Part shown: positions 8,033 to 15,254 of the stretch, in pieces
Layout of the letters: the number at the start of each line of letters is the position of its first letter
Position numbering within the stretch: the first letter of the stretch is position 1
NCBI GenBank assembly: GCA_021734805.1
Contig: JAIPIG010000018.1
Coordinates: forward strand, 1-43,275
Source: Simkaniaceae bacterium
Lineage (GTDB): Bacteria > Chlamydiota > Chlamydiia > Chlamydiales > JACRBE01
Reading direction: 5' to 3'
Length of the DNA: 43,275 bases
Translations under genes and position numbers: made by a program
The notes under the pieces: generated by a model
Told to the model about the DNA's origin: nothing
Seen by the model: only the letters and a program-made list of their open reading frames with translations
The model's database searches: none

Positions 8033-8794
8033 CTAGGGTGTTTTTGCCTTATCTGAGCCGTATACATGAGCAGCTCTGGCGAGATTAGAACGCGCATTGG
8101 GAAAGGTCTTTTCCAATAATTGGATCAACTTTTTCACGTCTTTACGCCTTGATGTTTGCCCCACAGGGCATTGGCATGTTATTCTATTAAATCCATATTG
8201 TTTAGCGAAGGCTAAAATATCATCTTCAGCGATATAAATCAAAGGGCGAATGATCGTTATTCCGTAGTGGATCATTTCAACCTTTGCCAGATTAGCTGCA
8301 AATTCCGCCTTGTGCAAAAGGTTGAGCAGTAGGGTCTCAATGGAGTCTTCCCGGTGATGTCCGAAGGCGATATGAGTTATGTTGCGCTCCTTGGCTGCCT
8401 GAAATAAGAGGGAGCGCCGCTCTCTTGAACAGCTATAACACTCAAGTGTCTCAAGCGTTTGAGTTGACTCACAAACAACCAGATCAACTCCAAGCTCTTC
8501 GCAAATAGGTTTTAAAAACTGTAGAGAAAGAGAAGATCCGCACGAGTATTCTCCTGCAACATGGATTGCCGTAATGTCGAGTTTATCAAACCCCCGTTCA
8601 CTTAGGGCTTTTAATAAATAGAGTAGGGTTAAAGAGTCTTTACCGCCACTTAATGCGACAGCGATTTTCGTGTGGCCCTCAAATAGATCAAAATCATAGA
8701 TTGCTTTGCGCGTCAAACTTTCCAGTTTTTTGCCGAGCTTGGTCCATGGAGGCGTTGCAATAGGAATAATCGGAGCTGTACTTTTTGTTAACAT
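8033..8794 (-). CDS. ttcA: TtcA-like tRNA 2-thiocytidine synthetase (PP-loop ATPase)
   Basis: TtcA enzymes use ATP and an Fe-S cluster to thiolate C32 of tRNA. The 253 residues hold the PP-loop ALSGGKDSLTLLYLL near residue 50, a CYSCSRERRSLL motif near 120 equivalent to the TtcA CxxC, the HHREDSIETLLLNLL helix near 148, and a late CQCPVGQTSRRKDVKKL motif near 210. In E. coli TtcA the last motif is CPCNLCGSQ, so the C-terminal cysteine pattern here is diverged. TilS is excluded by the cysteines and missing C-terminal domains. It is the first gene of the run with the symporter and surE, directly abutting the symporter frame. Confidence 0.8.
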   Translation of the reverse strand: MLTKSTAPIIPIATPPWTKLGKKLESLTRKAIYDFDLFEGHTKIAVALSGGKDSLTLLYLLKALSERGFDKLDITAIHVAGEYSCGSSLSLQFLKPICEELGVDLVVCESTQTLETLECYSCSRERRSLLFQAAKERNITHIAFGHHREDSIETLLLNLLHKAEFAANLAKVEMIHYGITIIRPLIYIAEDDILAFAKQYGFNRITCQCPVGQTSRRKDVKKLIQLLEKTFPNARSNLARAAHVYGSDKAKTP

Positions 8795-8820
8795 TTTCTT
8801 ACACTTAGACGTCGAATGTA

Positions 8821-8991
8821 TACCGAAATGAATTGAAGAGTTGGGGTTTTAGCAAAGATGGCGCTTCGAATTTTTATTAGGCTTTAGCCGGCATAATTTT
8901 TTGATCCTATTGAAGATAGCTCAAAAAATTATAAATAAAAAGTTGAAGATGCCAGTGAAGATAAAAACCAATTCTTCAATTTATTTCGGTA
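8821..8991. mobile_element. MITE family A, copy 1 (171 bp, TA duplication)
   Basis: A non-autonomous element with terminal inverted repeats of about 24 bp beginning TACCGAAATGAATTGAAGA and ending TTCAATTTATTTCGGTA. TA dinucleotides flank it at 8819-8820 and 8992-8993, as expected for an IS630/Tc1-type transposase acting in trans. The interior is itself a loose palindrome centred on TTTTTTGATC...GATAGCTCAAAAAA and has no coding capacity. It fills most of the 242-bp gap between the ttcA-like gene and the SEC-C gene. Copies 2 and 3 and two fragments occur in this window. Confidence 0.85.
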
Positions 8992-9036
8992 TAGCCATTC
9001 TACAGTGTTTTAAGAATTAAAGAAATAGGGGATGTT

Positions 9037-9348
9037 GTGGAAAGAGTCGGCAGAAATGACCCTTGCCCATGTGGATCAGGGAAAAAGTATAAAAAGTGTT
9101 GTGGTCAAGGCGGCCCCAAAAAATTTACTGCAAGCGTTTTGACGGGACAGAAGGCAGGCATGCCTTCAATATTCAATCGGCTTCAAAATGTAACCCAATC
9201 GATTATGAGCAGTGCATCTCAAACGGTTGATGTGCAAACTTTAGCGCATAAAGTGACAAAATCGCCTGATAAGTCAACACCCCTACCGGCGACTTCTCAC
9301 CCGCTATCGCCAACGGAAAATCCTAATCCCCATTCCGATAATTTATAA
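9037..9348 (+). CDS. SEC-C zinc-motif small protein
   Basis: A 103-residue protein whose N-terminus is a complete SEC-C motif, [19 protein letters not shown], the zinc-binding module found at the C-terminus of SecA and in many small proteins. The remainder (about residues 30-103) is low in structure and rich in Ser, Thr and Pro, with no family signature. The start is GTG at 9037, preceded by AGGGG at a good spacing; no in-frame ATG precedes the motif. Function unknown; SEC-C modules bind zinc and can contact SecB or ribosomes. It stands alone between a MITE and the tRNA-Thr/Tyr unit. Confidence 0.8.
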   Translation: MERVGRNDPCPCGSGKKYKKCCGQGGPKKFTASVLTGQKAGMPSIFNRLQNVTQSIMSSASQTVDVQTLAHKVTKSPDKSTPLPATSHPLSPTENPNPHSDNL

Positions 9349-9364
9349 TTTCATAAAAATGATC

Positions 9365-9394
9365 TTGAGATCAATTTAATGCACATGCTATAAC
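9365..9394 (+). promoter_or_regulatory. Sigma70-type promoter for the tRNA-Thr/tRNA-Tyr unit
   Basis: TTGAGA at 9365-9370 and TATAAC at 9389-9394 are separated by 18 bp, about 85 bp upstream of tRNA-Thr. The call rests on consensus match and position only. Confidence 0.5.
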
Positions 9395-9477
9395 TTTGGC
9401 TATCTTGCCTAACAAAAGAAACGAGTCACATTGACCCACGCGTTAAGAGCTCATTTCTAGTTCCACAAGGCGATTTT

Positions 9478-9550
9478 GCTGGTGTAGCTCAATTGGTAGA
9501 GCACCCGACTTGTAATCGGACGGTTGAGGGTTCAATTCCTTTCGCCAGCA
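9478..9550 (+). tRNA. tRNA-Thr (TGT)
   Basis: A 73-nt cloverleaf: acceptor GCTGGTG/CGCCAGC, D-arm AGCTCAATTGGTAGAGC, anticodon loop CTTGTAA (anticodon TGT), T-loop TTCAATT, discriminator A. The fifth anticodon-stem pair is a C/A mismatch. CCA is not encoded. tRNA-Tyr follows after 18 bp. Confidence 0.95.
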
Positions 9551-9568
9551 CATTTTTCCATTATGGAT

Positions 9569-9650
9569 GGGGGTGTCGCATAGCGGCAATTGCAAGGGAC
9601 TGTAAATCCCTCGACTTCGGTCTCCGCCAGTTCGAGTCTGGCCGCCCCCA
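9569..9650 (+). tRNA. tRNA-Tyr (GTA)
   Basis: An 82-nt class II tRNA with acceptor GGGGGTG/CGCCCCC, anticodon loop CTGTAAA (anticodon GTA), a long variable arm around CGACTTCGGTCTCCG as expected for bacterial tRNA-Tyr, and T-loop TTCGAGT. CCA is not encoded. It is the second gene of the tRNA-Thr/Tyr unit. Confidence 0.95.
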
Positions 9651-9661
9651 ATCGTATCCTT

Positions 9662-9736
9662 GGCAGCTTTCTCCGATTTTTCCCCGCTTCGCCTATCGCG
9701 CTATCGCGCTCGGGAAAAAAAATCGAAGAAATCTGC
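9662..9736. repeat. Imperfect 25-bp palindrome after tRNA-Tyr
   Basis: Arms 9662-9686 (GGCAGCTTTCTCCGATTTTT and on) and 9710-9736 are imperfect inverted repeats with a GC-rich loop of about 23 nt containing the tandem CTATCGCG. It could act as terminator of the tRNA unit or be a small mobile palindrome. It sits about 55 bp before the next start codon and would be in that gene's leader if transcription continues. Confidence 0.55.
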
Positions 9737-9791
9737 CTAAGGCTCCAATCGGGGGTAAACTCCCATTTCACGCTGAAAAAAGGTTTTTTGT

Positions 9792-11063
9792 ATGTTTGAT
9801 TCGCGTATTTATCCAGTTAGTTTAGATCAGGATATTTTTGGGGGACATTCAAGAGTTGATTTGCGTATTTATCCATTGGATAAAATTAGTTTAGGTGAAG
9901 GTATTTTGGGGGGACATTCAAGGGTTGAGTTGTTAGCTCAGAAAGTCCAATTGGTTTGGGGGCTAATCTATGATGTTACGATTGGCAGCCTTTGTAAAGT
10001 AGTTCATATCATTCGAAGTGCTATAGGATCTGTTGTTCGTGATGCATTCTTTTTTCCTATGAAATGGTCTTTGATTGCAAATAGCCAAGCAGTTCAAGAT
10101 CAATTATTGCTTGAGGAAAATTATTGCTCTGATTTTTGGGATCCGACAAAACCTTTAGACCCTAGTCTAAACCTACATGCAGAAATCCGAGAGAATTTTG
10201 CCATTCCCGAAGATTTGGTTATTCCAATTCGGTTAAAGGACGGAAGGTCTGTAGAAATTACCTGTCAAGTGATACAAACCAAAGAGAGTGGCGATAGTTT
10301 TTACAATTTTGCCCACATTCCGGGGATCTACACAACAATTTATAATAACATTGGAACAATCCACCCATATCTTGCTGCTTACTTAAAAAGCCATAATGAA
10401 GCAGAGTCACTGCCTCCTGCCCGGTTCATCATGATCAGTGAAAATAATCTTAATTTCAAACCTGCGACTTTAGATGAGGCCGGTTTCGTTCTGTTAGAAA
10501 CATTGAAAGCTCTGAAGGAAAGATTTGGTGAATTGGATCAACTAGTTGCTCATTCATTGGGCAATATTTTTCTGGCGAATGCTTTAAAACAAATGGATGA
10601 TCCCACACCTTTGCCAAAACATATTTGTTTAGATCGGGGTCCGACTTCAATTTGGGAAGCAAGCAAGAAATATTTTTTTGGAATGGGTCGATTGATCTAT
10701 GTGCTAGCACAATGTGGAGAATGGGCTTCAGATATAGAACAAGATATCATTGATTTTTATCAAACATGGGAAAAAAGGCCCTCTTTACTCATTACGGGTG
10801 TAAGGCAGGATCACTATTTCTCTGGTGAGGCAAATTTATGTCTTGGAGAAAAAATCAAAAAAATTGACGGTATCGAGTTTTTGGTTTTTGATCCTCCAAG
10901 GCAACTGATTCATCAAGCTGCTCAGCATAATTTAAAGTCCGATTTTTTCAATTCCCGCTATCTCACTGTACATTCTGAACTCATGAAACCTTTGGAAAAT
11001 TTGTCAGAAACTATAATTCGCCGTTCTCTTCCGATAACGGAAGCTCATCGGTGCAGTGCTTAA
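9792..11063 (+). CDS. Alpha/beta-hydrolase-like protein, reminiscent of chlamydial CHLPS (DUF818) proteins
   Basis: A 423-residue protein. The clearest motif is VAHSLGNIFLANAL near residue 252, a nucleophile elbow of the form xHSxG, with later Asp and His candidates (FDPPRQLIHQAAQHN near 365-380). The middle region has the strand-helix pattern of an alpha/beta hydrolase. The first 45 residues contain two copies of a 20-residue unit, RIYP...SL...IFGGHSRVDL and RIYP...SLGEGILGGHSRVEL, reflecting a 60-70 bp tandem duplication. A short hydrophobic stretch follows at about 55-90. AGG eight bases upstream supports ATG 9792. Similarity to the chlamydial CHLPS family is from memory of motif and size and needs a profile search; a lipase or esterase acting on host lipids is one option. 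Confidence 0.55.
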   Translation: MFDSRIYPVSLDQDIFGGHSRVDLRIYPLDKISLGEGILGGHSRVELLAQKVQLVWGLIYDVTIGSLCKVVHIIRSAIGSVVRDAFFFPMKWSLIANSQAVQDQLLLEENYCSDFWDPTKPLDPSLNLHAEIRENFAIPEDLVIPIRLKDGRSVEITCQVIQTKESGDSFYNFAHIPGIYTTIYNNIGTIHPYLAAYLKSHNEAESLPPARFIMISENNLNFKPATLDEAGFVLLETLKALKERFGELDQLVAHSLGNIFLANALKQMDDPTPLPKHICLDRGPTSIWEASKKYFFGMGRLIYVLAQCGEWASDIEQDIIDFYQTWEKRPSLLITGVRQDHYFSGEANLCLGEKIKKIDGIEFLVFDPPRQLIHQAAQHNLKSDFFNSRYLTVHSELMKPLENLSETIIRRSLPITEAHRCSA

Positions 11064-11120
11064 GCCCGCACTTCTCACAAATTTGAGCCCTCCTCATCCG
11101 CACCTGTTCAGCTATCTTCC

Positions 11121-11171
11121 CGATAGTGCTTGTCACCAATATCTTGAGGATATTGGCTCTTCGCACTATCG
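11121..11171 (+). promoter_or_regulatory. 5'-UTR hairpin before the secreted protein gene
   Basis: Two nested stems, 11121-11129/11163-11171 (9 bp) and 11136-11143/11149-11156 (8 bp), flank a symmetric 6x6 internal loop and a 5-nt apical loop. It lies 23 bp before the ATG at 11195. No T-run follows, so it is not an ordinary terminator; it may control translation or RNA stability, or be a degenerate repeat. Confidence 0.45.
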
Positions 11172-11194
11172 AAAATCTAAAAGGAACAAAATTT

Positions 11195-11773
11195 ATGAAA
11201 TCACTTTTGATAACCCTCCTTCTCCTCTTCTCTGCCGGCTCCCTTGCCGCTGCCAATGAATTCTCCCCAACTTCAATTGAAAATTTTCAACTAACTGACT
11301 CTCAAACCCCTCTTGCCATACAAAATTATTCTTATGGCTATTTTAAATTGGGTTCTTCCCTTGTCTCCCCCGCAGTCGGCCTGGGAGGTCGCTTCCGCTC
11401 ATTTGGCTCAACACGCGGTAATGATCTGTCGATAAGTCTACAGACACCTCTACTTCAAGTCGTTTGCTTCTCGGAAAGATACACCCGACTATTCTACAAA
11501 ACCCCGGACCAGTTCTCAAGCTACTTCGGTTTAGCATTCGAAGCGATTATTCCGGTGAATTTTGACAGTAAATTTCTAGTTGTCCCAAACGTGGCCCTCA
11601 TTTGGGGAAAAGAACGCAATAAAATCAGACATAGCCAACTGGAACTCAATTTACTTCCGATTGCTGCCCTGGCCACTGCTTTCCCGGGAGTTTTTCAACA
11701 TCGCAACGACATGTTAGACGTTATTGCAATAATGCTAGCCGGTGCTTGCGTTACCTATACCGTTGCATTTTGA
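11195..11773 (+). CDS. Exported hypothetical protein, possibly outer-membrane
   Basis: About 192 residues. The start at ATG 11195 gives a clean signal peptide (MKSLLITLLLLFSAGSLAAA, cleavage after AAA) and has AAAAGGAAC upstream; the longer frame from 11126 would bury it. The mature part has alternating hydrophobic/polar stretches (YSYGYFKLGSSLVSPAVGLG, LFYKTPDQFSSYFGLAFEA, FLVVPNVALIWG) that suggest a small beta-barrel or periplasmic beta protein, and it ends in Phe. I recognise no family. The stop codon lies inside repeat family B copy 2, so the last codons may derive from that element. The gene follows the hydrolase-like gene by 131 bp. Confidence 0.65.
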   Translation: MKSLLITLLLLFSAGSLAAANEFSPTSIENFQLTDSQTPLAIQNYSYGYFKLGSSLVSPAVGLGGRFRSFGSTRGNDLSISLQTPLLQVVCFSERYTRLFYKTPDQFSSYFGLAFEAIIPVNFDSKFLVVPNVALIWGKERNKIRHSQLELNLLPIAALATAFPGVFQHRNDMLDVIAIMLAGACVTYTVAF

Positions 11774-11857
11774 ACGGAGGCCAAGCGGCCCAATCATTAA
11801 TAGCCAATATTCCTTGACCGTCAAAAAATCTCCTCCCATTCATGGAGGGGATTTTTT
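11770..11857 (+). repeat. Dispersed repeat family B, copy 2
   Basis: Starts TTGAACGGAGGCCAAGCGG, contains ATAGCCAATATTCCTTGACC and ends with the terminator hairpin. It matches copy 1 (opposite strand) at both ends and copy 3 through its first 45 bp. The TGA of the preceding gene is provided by its first bases. Confidence 0.75.
11823..11857 (+). terminator. Rho-independent terminator within repeat B copy 2
   Basis: Arms 11823-11836 and 11844-11857 pair over 14 positions with one T-G wobble, loop of seven, ending in six T. It terminates the exported-protein gene. Confidence 0.8.
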
Positions 11858-11915
11858 AATGTCCTGTACTGAGAAGACAGCAAGGACACACTGCTGTGGT
11901 AAAACTATTTATTTT

Positions 11916-13367
11916 TCATGATGTAGCTCTTTCGTGAAAGAGGGCGTCTAAGGTAACTGATTGATTGACAAGATGGATTGAGTAGGAGTTTTCCTTTAAT
12001 CCATAGGGGGTGATAAAGGTTACAAATAGCGTTTTGCGCGTCCCTGTTTTCTCGCGAAACAGTATTTTTTTTCGCTCGATGTCATCAGCAACCTTTTTTG
12101 TAATTGTAAATTCCTCTGAGCAGAACTTCATTTCACAAAGATGGACGCATTGATCGTCTCTATCGATAATGAGATCGATCTCTGCTCCCGATTCTCCCTT
12201 GTGGGGGTGATGTTGCCAATGGCTCACCCGCGTCCCGATTCCGCTAATTCCAAGAGCTTGCTTGATTCCCGCAATGTGCTTCAGGCAGATTGTTTCAAAT
12301 GCATGCCCTGCCCACTGGTGCCAGTGGGGTGTCTGATACTTCTTATGCCAATAATCGGGATCTGAAAGATAGGGCATCCCACTCCTTATGCTCTCAATCC
12401 ATGCAAGATAAAAGAGGGAATACTCATCGATAAGCCGAAAAATCTTTTCCTTCTCCTTTTTTCCAAATGCCGGCATGCTCATGATAAAACCCGCCTCCTC
12501 GAGTTCTTCAAGAGTTGTCGAAGAGCGCCCCCCGGAAGGGAGTCCTGTCGTTTCGAGCAGTGCCGATTGGGTCATCCCATGCGGATGCTTTGCAAGCTCT
12601 CTCACAATTGCAATATGCTTGTTCGGTGAATCAAAGAGCGATTCATAAAGCTTAGGAAATTCAGAACAGAGATATCCGGTGGATGTAAAACAGGTCTCAT
12701 TGATGATCTGCGCAACCGATATCCCCTTAGGCAAACCCGAGAGATATTTCGCAACACCCCCAAATGCCATGTAAAGTTCCACAAGCTGCTTACGTTCAAA
12801 TGCGATACCTTGGCTAATCAAATAGCCTTCAACCTCGGACAGGGTAAATGGTGCTATAGGGATCAACTTGCTCAGGCGATTGTGCAATCCCCCCTTGCCT
12901 TTAATTATCTTTTGAATGATCCAATGGGCTGCCGATCCGCAGACGATTAATAGAACATTCTCCATATTGCAAAGGTGCCGGTTCCAAGCATATTCCAGTG
13001 CGGTTAAGAAACCCGATTTCGGAGAGGCAAGCCACGGAATCTCATCAAAAAATAGGATGATTTTTTTGTCCGATGGAAGTGTCTTGATCTTTTTAATAAG
13101 AAAATGAAGTGCCTCTCCCCAATCAGAAATCGACTCATCAACCGGAAATAAGGAGTCCACTTCTCGGATAAAGCTCTTAATCTGCTGAGATTTAGATGCT
13201 TTATGACTTCCCGTCACCTCAAGGTAAAATCCTCTATTCTTGCAAAATTCATGGATTAGATAGGTCTTCCCAATCCGTCGTCTTCCGTAAACAGCTAAGA
13301 ATTCGGCTTTTGGGGATTTTAAAAGCTCTTCTAATATGATTTTTTCCTTACGGCGTCCGATAAGCAT
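11916..13367 (-). CDS. AAA-family ATPase with C-terminal nuclease-like domain (DUF234 / archaeal-type ATPase)
   Basis: The 483 residues begin at once with an ATPase domain: IGRRKEKIILEELL, Walker A GRRRIGKT (residues 29-36), Walker B IILFFDEIPWLA near 105 and a sensor region VLLIVCGSAAHWI near 140. A winged-helix stretch follows (HPHGMTQSALLETTGL near 265). The C-terminus has a PD-(D/E)xK-like core: AEIDLIIDRDD then LCEMKFCSEEF near 400-425. This architecture is typical of mobile, horizontally moved archaeal/bacterial ATPases of unknown role, sometimes tied to defence or toxin-like function. The start is supported by AAGGA seven bases upstream. Three near-identical 10-mers in its upstream region may be operators. 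Confidence 0.85.
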   Translation of the reverse strand: MLIGRRKEKIILEELLKSPKAEFLAVYGRRRIGKTYLIHEFCKNRGFYLEVTGSHKASKSQQIKSFIREVDSLFPVDESISDWGEALHFLIKKIKTLPSDKKIILFFDEIPWLASPKSGFLTALEYAWNRHLCNMENVLLIVCGSAAHWIIQKIIKGKGGLHNRLSKLIPIAPFTLSEVEGYLISQGIAFERKQLVELYMAFGGVAKYLSGLPKGISVAQIINETCFTSTGYLCSEFPKLYESLFDSPNKHIAIVRELAKHPHGMTQSALLETTGLPSGGRSSTTLEELEEAGFIMSMPAFGKKEKEKIFRLIDEYSLFYLAWIESIRSGMPYLSDPDYWHKKYQTPHWHQWAGHAFETICLKHIAGIKQALGISGIGTRVSHWQHHPHKGESGAEIDLIIDRDDQCVHLCEMKFCSEEFTITKKVADDIERKKILFREKTGTRKTLFVTFITPYGLKENSYSIHLVNQSVTLDALFHERATS

Positions 13368-13404
13368 AGATCATTCCTTTTTAAAAAGGATAGAATAATT
13401 GATA

Positions 13405-13494
13405 AATGGCGAAAAGTCAAATTTTTTACTTGATTTCGCCATATATATGATCATAAACAGCGAAAAGCCTTTAAAAAATGCACATTTCGCCATT
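13405..13494. promoter_or_regulatory. Cluster of three AATGGCGAAA-type motifs, possible operators
   Basis: AATGGCGAAA occurs at 13405-13414 and, inverted, as ATTTCGCCAT at 13433-13442 and ATTTCGCCATT at 13484-13494; a half-like CAGCGAAAAG lies between. The first two make an inverted pair extended by TCAA/TTGA. They sit 40-130 bp upstream of the DUF234 ATPase start and could bind a regulator. The rest of the 450-bp gap up to 13821 holds the histidine leader described below. Confidence 0.4.
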
Positions 13495-13585
13495 TTAACA
13501 ACTTAAAGTGGCGTAATCGCGATTTTACGGTTGTAAATCATTTCCATTTCGGCGACTGTGGGAAACGACTCGTATAAAAAAAAGA

Positions 13586-13615
13586 TTGCCCTCCCATTTC
13601 CTTTTTTGCTACAAT
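13586..13615 (+). promoter_or_regulatory. Promoter of the histidine attenuator/ABC importer operon
   Basis: TTGCCC at 13586-13591 and TACAAT at 13610-13615 with an 18-bp spacer. Transcription would begin near 13622, about 40 bp before the leader-peptide ATG. Confidence 0.55.
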
Positions 13616-13663
13616 GACCGATATTTTCTTATCTCAAATTGAGTCGAAGGAGCTCAAAAAACC

Positions 13664-13735
13664 ATGAATAGATCTTTTTTCTTATTGGTTTTATCTACTC
13701 TATCCTTTTCTTATTTCCATCATCATCATTGCTAG
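13664..13735 (+). CDS. Histidine-rich leader peptide (attenuator)
   Basis: A 23-codon frame, ATG 13664 to TAG 13733-13735, with AAGGAG at 13647-13652. The first residues are MNRSFFLLVLS; the end is SYFHHHHC, with four consecutive CAT codons at 13718-13729 directly before Cys and the stop. In its position, size and run of the regulated amino acid it matches the HisL class of leader peptides. A 7-bp hairpin (13729-13745) overlaps the stop codon and a terminator follows. Slow translation of the His run when charged tRNA-His is scarce would let the downstream ABC operon be transcribed. It was not called by length-based gene prediction because it is so short. Confidence 0.8.
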   Translation: MNRSFFLLVLSTLSFSYFHHHHC

Positions 13736-13796
13736 TTTCTAGCAAATCCTTATTTTTTTTTTAATCTAATCCCTTTAGGGCATTAGGTCTTTTTTT
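13729..13796 (+). terminator. Attenuator hairpins and terminator before the ABC importer
   Basis: Hairpin 1: TTGCTAG/CTAGCAA at 13729-13745 with a TTT loop, covering the leader stop codon and followed after seven bases by a run of ten T. Hairpin 2: CTAATCCC paired to GGGcATTAG (13766-13786, one bulged C, tetraloop), then GTC and seven T ending at 13796, a canonical intrinsic terminator. It lies between the leader peptide and the ABC operon ATG at 13822. I do not see an obvious strong antiterminator pairing, so the switching details are open. Confidence 0.75.
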
Positions 13797-13821
13797 ATTA
13801 TTTTAGCTTTTAGGTGTTTAT

Positions 13822-14589
13822 ATGAAAAAACGTCGCATTTTTTTATCTATTTTATTTGTCTTTTTTGGTTTTATTTTTGCAAATGGCTCAGAACAAAAGC
13901 CCTTTATTGTCGGCATGACAAGTGGCTATGCTCCATTTGTCAGCTTAAATGAAAAAGGAGAATATGAGGGCTTTGATATCGATTTTGCTCAAGCCTTAGC
14001 TGAAAAGCTCAATCGCCCCCTCGTTCTTAAGGACTGCGGGAGCATGTCGAGTCTAATGCTCTCCCTCCAACAAAAGAAAATCGATGCCATTATCTGGGGC
14101 ATCTCAATTACCAAGGAGCGTTCTAAGAACTTCGATCTTGTTTATTATCAAGGAGAAAAGGTTCTTGAAATGCCATTTATTTTCTGGAAAGAAATTCCTG
14201 ATGGGATTCAAATAATTGATGATCTGGCTCGCAATCAAAAAAAACCAATTTGCTTAGAAGCAGGATCGTATCAAGATGGTGTTATCTCGAAATACCCCGC
14301 AATTCAAACGAAGTATTTCGATAAAGTCACAGATGCCATTCTTGAAGTACGATATGGCAAATCCCTTGCAGCTTGTATCGATCCCTCACTTGTCTCCCGT
14401 TTTACAAAAGAGTTTTCTGAGATCAGGGTTTGCTTTCTTCCCCTTGAAGCAGGCGATCAAGCGCTTGGAAATGGGGTCTGTCTCAGTAAATCCAACCCTG
14501 AATTAACTTACTCAATCACCTTAGCCGTCAAGGAACTCCAAAGGGAGGGGAAAATTGCCGAGATTGAAGAAAAATGGGGGCTAAAATGA
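13822..14589 (+). CDS. Amino-acid ABC importer, periplasmic binding protein (probably histidine)
   Basis: A 255-residue family-3 extracellular solute-binding protein. The signal peptide is residues 1-22 (hydrophobic run ILFVFFGFIFA, cleavage near NGS). The domain carries the family pattern GMTSGYAPFVSLNEKGEYEG, FDIDFAQALAEKLN and, near residue 90, IIWGISITKERSKNFD, and ends with the usual LAVKELQREGKIAEIEEKWG. Such proteins bind polar amino acids. The histidine leader just upstream points to histidine as ligand, an inference from regulation rather than from the binding site. Its stop overlaps the permease start by four bases. A TTAGG motif eight bases upstream serves as ribosome-binding site. 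Confidence 0.88.
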   Translation: MKKRRIFLSILFVFFGFIFANGSEQKPFIVGMTSGYAPFVSLNEKGEYEGFDIDFAQALAEKLNRPLVLKDCGSMSSLMLSLQQKKIDAIIWGISITKERSKNFDLVYYQGEKVLEMPFIFWKEIPDGIQIIDDLARNQKKPICLEAGSYQDGVISKYPAIQTKYFDKVTDAILEVRYGKSLAACIDPSLVSRFTKEFSEIRVCFLPLEAGDQALGNGVCLSKSNPELTYSITLAVKELQREGKIAEIEEKWGLK

Positions 14590-15254
14590 CATACAATATC
14601 GATTTGATTTTAAATTCCCTTCCTCTTTTATTAAAGGGAGCTTTTGTTACCCTTAAAGTTCTGATCACCTCAGCAATGCTCAGCTTATCAGTGGGAACGC
14701 TTTGTGGAATACTCTCGTGTCGACAGGTGAAAATTCCTGTTGTCACTATATTGATCCAAGTCATCACTTTTATGCTCAGAGGGGTCCCTTTTTTCGTTCA
14801 GCTTCTCATCGTTTATTTTGTTCTCCCCGATCTGATATCACTCGATATTGATGGGCTGAGTGCTTCAGTGATTGCCTTGGGATTTTGCTCATCGGGATAT
14901 GTTGCTCAAATCATTCGAGGAGTGCTCAATGCCATTCCCACTGAGCAATGGGAGTGTGCTACTTCTCTTGGATTCTCAAAGAAAAAAGCCCTTTGTTCTC
15001 TTATTTTACCCCAAGCATTTCGCATGGCATTGCCTATGCTCAATAATGAGCTTGATGCCCTTCTGAAGAGTACAGCGATCATCTCTTCCATTGGAATACT
15101 TGAACTCACCCGAGTTGGGATGAATATCGTGTCTAGGCAAATGCATCCCGTTCCTATCTACCTACTACTTGCGGCAATCTATCTTTTGATGTCGCTTATA
15201 ATAAAGGGAATAACCAATATTTTAGAGAGGAACTACCGCTATGTTAACAATTAA
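14586..15254 (+). CDS. Amino-acid ABC importer, permease subunit
   Basis: About 222 residues with five membrane segments (HisM/GlnP type). The coupling loop is ECATSLGFSKKKALCSLILP near residues 125-145, matching EAA-x3-G-x9-I-x-LP, which docks onto the ATPase. The ATG at 14586 lies in the ATGA overlap with the binding-protein stop; an ATG at 14574 is possible but would overlap more. Only one permease gene is present, so the transporter would use a homodimer, unlike enteric HisQM. The frame overlaps the ATPase gene by 14 bp. Confidence 0.88.
   Translation: MTYNIDLILNSLPLLLKGAFVTLKVLITSAMLSLSVGTLCGILSCRQVKIPVVTILIQVITFMLRGVPFFVQLLIVYFVLPDLISLDIDGLSASVIALGFCSSGYVAQIIRGVLNAIPTEQWECATSLGFSKKKALCSLILPQAFRMALPMLNNELDALLKSTAIISSIGILELTRVGMNIVSRQMHPVPIYLLLAAIYLLMSLIIKGITNILERNYRYVNN

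Noticed and set aside
9493-9825. 110-codon frame across tRNA-Thr and tRNA-Tyr
   Set aside because: It runs through two tRNA genes and a palindrome and overlaps the next gene; a shadow frame.
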